From SIG440 sp045645905 (GTDB lineage Bacteria > Bacillota > Clostridia > Monoglobales > Monoglobaceae): DNA of 53,741 nucleotides. The translations under genes were made by a program, and so were the position numbers. Location: positions 1 to 53,741 of the forward strand of contig JAZRJT010000044.1 of NCBI GenBank assembly GCA_045645905.1, written 5' to 3'. The notes under the pieces are model-generated. The model had not been told where the DNA came from, searched no databases, and saw nothing but the letters and a program-made list of their open reading frames with translations. Positions 52,376 to 53,741 of the stretch are shown piece by piece (position 1 is the first letter of the stretch; every line of letters starts with the position of its first letter).

Positions 52376-52731
52376 TTAGTTTTGGTTTTTCTTTGCGGTG
52401 TTGATGGAGGAAATTAAAACTCTTTTGATTTCAAGACAATCTTTAAGCAGAGGCACACATTCTTCAAACGAAAGCAGATCTGATTTAATCAACAATCTTA
52501 ACCAGTATTCTGTTTCTGCAGTTTCTTTTAAAGAAATATGTAATTTAGATATAAAGTCAGCCTTGCTTTGTCCATAATTGGCTTCGTTTATATTTGCGCC
52601 GATGTTTGTGCCATTTCTGACTATCTGTTTAGATATGATATGTTTTTTTTATCTCTAGTCAAATGTTGCTGCAATTTTATAATTTTTGCCGCAAAGTTTA
52701 TTGATTTATCAATCAAAAAATTCTCTTTCAT
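52376..52731 (-). pseudogene. four-helix-bundle (S23-type) protein, frameshifted
   Basis: Minus-strand reading starts MKENFLIDKSINFAAKII (ATG 52731) and after QHLTRDKK breaks at a run of eight A (52643-52650 region). One frame further it continues HIISKQIVRNGTNIGANINE, then ANYGQSKADFISKLHIS and on to a stop at 52376. The whole matches the S23/four-helix-bundle family of about 120 residues. Six or nine A would restore the gene, so slippage, sequencing error or real inactivation are all possible. An extended -10 TGGTATAAT lies just upstream. Confidence 0.85.
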
Positions 52732-52816
52732 TTTCATCACCATTGATATTATACCACGGAATATTAAGGAGTTCAATTATTAATTATTCATCAGCGAAGC
52801 GGTTTCATTATTAATT

Positions 52817-52908
52817 AAAAATCCTGTCGCAGAAATGAATAATGAATGATGAATAATGAAAAATTAATAATACAAAAAGAAAACCCTATCTTGCGACAGG
52901 ATTTTCTT
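52817..52908. repeat. inverted repeat and terminator before tRNA-Arg
   Basis: AAAATCCTGTCGCA (52817-52830) and TGCGACAGGATTTT (about 52892-52905) are exact complements around AT-rich low-complexity sequence with repeated TTATTAATTATTCAT-type words. The right arm also forms a terminator-like hairpin with AGAAAACCCTATC on the minus strand, positioned to end the tRNA-Arg transcript. Confidence 0.55.
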
Positions 52909-52910
52909 TT

Positions 52911-52987
52911 TGGTATGCCCGGTGCGATTCGAACGCATGACCTTCAGAGTCGGAGTCTGACACTCTATCCAGCTGAGCTACGGGCAC
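52911..52987 (-). tRNA. tRNA-Arg (CCG)
   Basis: 77 bases with CCA. Acceptor GTGCCCG/CGGGCAT, anticodon arm TCAGA-CTCCGAC-TCTGA with anticodon CCG, and GCGTTCGAATCGC T arm. Confidence 0.93.
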
Positions 52988-53058
52988 GTATATTAAATTT
53001 TTCGCAAAAGAGTTGCAGGGGACGGCGCAGTGCCCTCCCCTGCATAATTAACCCAAAA

Positions 53059-53349
53059 CTAAAAATTCTCAAGAGCATCCTCAAGCCAGAAGAAACCAAT
53101 ATCAAAAGCCTTATAAAGCCCATCACGTTCGGCCTGTTTGATAAGCATAGAATTGTTTTCAGAATTGGTCCGAAGTTCGATAACAACTTTTTTTGAAATG
53201 TCCAGGTCTTCTAATTTGTCTGTTTCTGTTATGCGGAAAACCACCATATACTTTTCACCGGGGTTTCCGTAGTAAATTTCGTTTCCTTTTCTGAGGAGCA
53301 TTTTGCCCTTGTAGGTTAAAACTTCTTCTTTTTTCTTTTTTGCGGGCAT
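53059..53349 (-). CDS. small conserved protein of unknown function
   Basis: 96 residues starting with a Lys-rich stretch, then TYKGKMLLRKGNEIYYGNPGEKYMV and a helix ending FFWLEDALENF. The YKGKxLxRxGNxIYYGN pattern recurs in hypothetical proteins of Clostridia; no function is assigned. AAAGGGGGAAG precedes the ATG. It is 72 bases from tRNA-Arg on the same strand. Confidence 0.8.
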   Translation of the reverse strand: MPAKKKKEEVLTYKGKMLLRKGNEIYYGNPGEKYMVVFRITETDKLEDLDISKKVVIELRTNSENNSMLIKQAERDGLYKAFDIGFFWLEDALENF

Positions 53350-53626
53350 CTCACTTCCCCCTTTCGCTTATCTGCAAAAAATTTCCTTGCCACTATGTGC
53401 CATATATTAATTAATTATACCAAAAACAAATTAAAAAAGCAATAGCAAATATATGAAAATTATGAGTTTTTTTATCCCTTTTTGCCGGTGTCGCAAATAT
53501 GCAGATTTTACCTTAAAACCCTGAATTTTAATAGTAAAACCGCGTTGTTTAATAGGGCTGCAAATAGGGGTATGAAAATTTAGTCATAACTACCAAAAAA
53601 ATAGATAAAATTTAATCATAATAACA
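53350..53626. other. AT-rich intergenic region
   Basis: 277 bases before the next promoter. It is AT-rich, with no reading frame, tRNA or clear hairpin recognised. Confidence 0.7.
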
Positions 53627-53656
53627 TTGACAATCAATCCTGAAAGGTGTTATAAT
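53627..53656 (+). promoter_or_regulatory. promoter of the last gene
   Basis: TTGACA (53627-53632), 18-base spacer, TATAAT (53651-53656). Confidence 0.85.
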
Positions 53657-53735
53657 ACTAGAAAGATTAAATGGATATGTATGCTATTTTTAATCTTGCT
53701 AAACCCAACAGGGTACACAAAAAGGAGGTGGAATT

Positions 53736-53741
53736 GTGAAA
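53736..53741 (+). CDS. start of a truncated gene (first two codons)
   Basis: GTG AAA with AAAGGAGGTG 7-8 bases upstream and a promoter about 80 bases before it. The product cannot be read. As rpoB is missing next to rplL, this could be rpoB displaced by about 2 kb; that is a guess from gene order. Confidence 0.55.

Overview
The window looks like a chromosomal segment of a low-to-moderate GC, endospore-forming member of the Clostridia, probably a gut-type uncultured lineage. The support is a germination protease (gpr), spmA/spmB, a SPOCS-LysM protein, a YtvI-like permease, classic AGGAGG ribosome binding sites, sigma-A promoters of the TTGACA-N17-TATAAT type, Zn-type ribosomal proteins (S14, L33, L36) and the Firmicutes S10-spc-alpha gene order.

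Layout. 1-6.4 kb: a GH29 alpha-L-fucosidase gene divergent from an AraC regulator, then thioredoxin, exonuclease III and a class A penicillin-binding protein on the minus strand, with a small BofC-like membrane protein gene divergent from the PBP. 6.4-12.8 kb: TM2 and DUF2752 membrane proteins, then gpr, yqhQ (DUF1385), prmC, rsmE, a small membrane protein and an exported copper-amine-oxidase-N-like protein with three internal repeats. 12.8-17.3 kb (minus): YtvI/AI-2E-family permease, apgM, and typA preceded by a candidate structured leader RNA with its own promoter and terminator. 17.4-22.2 kb (plus): mscL, spmAB, a YigZ protein, murA with a structured leader, and a YycJ-like metallo-beta-lactamase-fold protein. 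22.2-25 kb (minus): a SPOCS/LysM spore protein and three small uncharacterised genes, one of which appears to start with AUA. 25-28.8 kb: a YfcE-type phosphoesterase, tRNA-Thr and tRNA-Tyr, a divergent LysR/MFS pair, tRNA-Ser (minus) and an HPr paralogue lacking Ser46.

28.9-46 kb is the complete S10-spc-alpha supercluster from rpsJ to rplQ, including secY, adk, map, a KOW-domain protein, infA, rpoA and an rpmJ gene of only 37 codons. It has a long leader before rpsJ, a composite terminator between secY and adk, and an internal promoter before rpmJ. After a HAD phosphatase and a YkvI-type permease comes rpmG-secE-nusG-rplK-rplA-rplJ-rplL (48.0-51.5 kb). Here there are two sites resembling the 23S rRNA binding site of L1 and a canonical L10 leader with attenuator.

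51.5-53.7 kb is accessory in character. rplL is not followed directly by rpoB. Instead there is a multi-hairpin repeat flanked by two copies of the rplL terminator, then a roughly 0.5 kb non-coding stretch bracketed by a consensus promoter and an intrinsic terminator (candidate large RNA). Next come a frameshifted S23-type four-helix-bundle gene, tRNA-Arg(CCG), a small conserved gene and the first two codons of a further gene. The most promising undescribed elements are the typA leader RNA and the 51.85-52.36 kb RNA.
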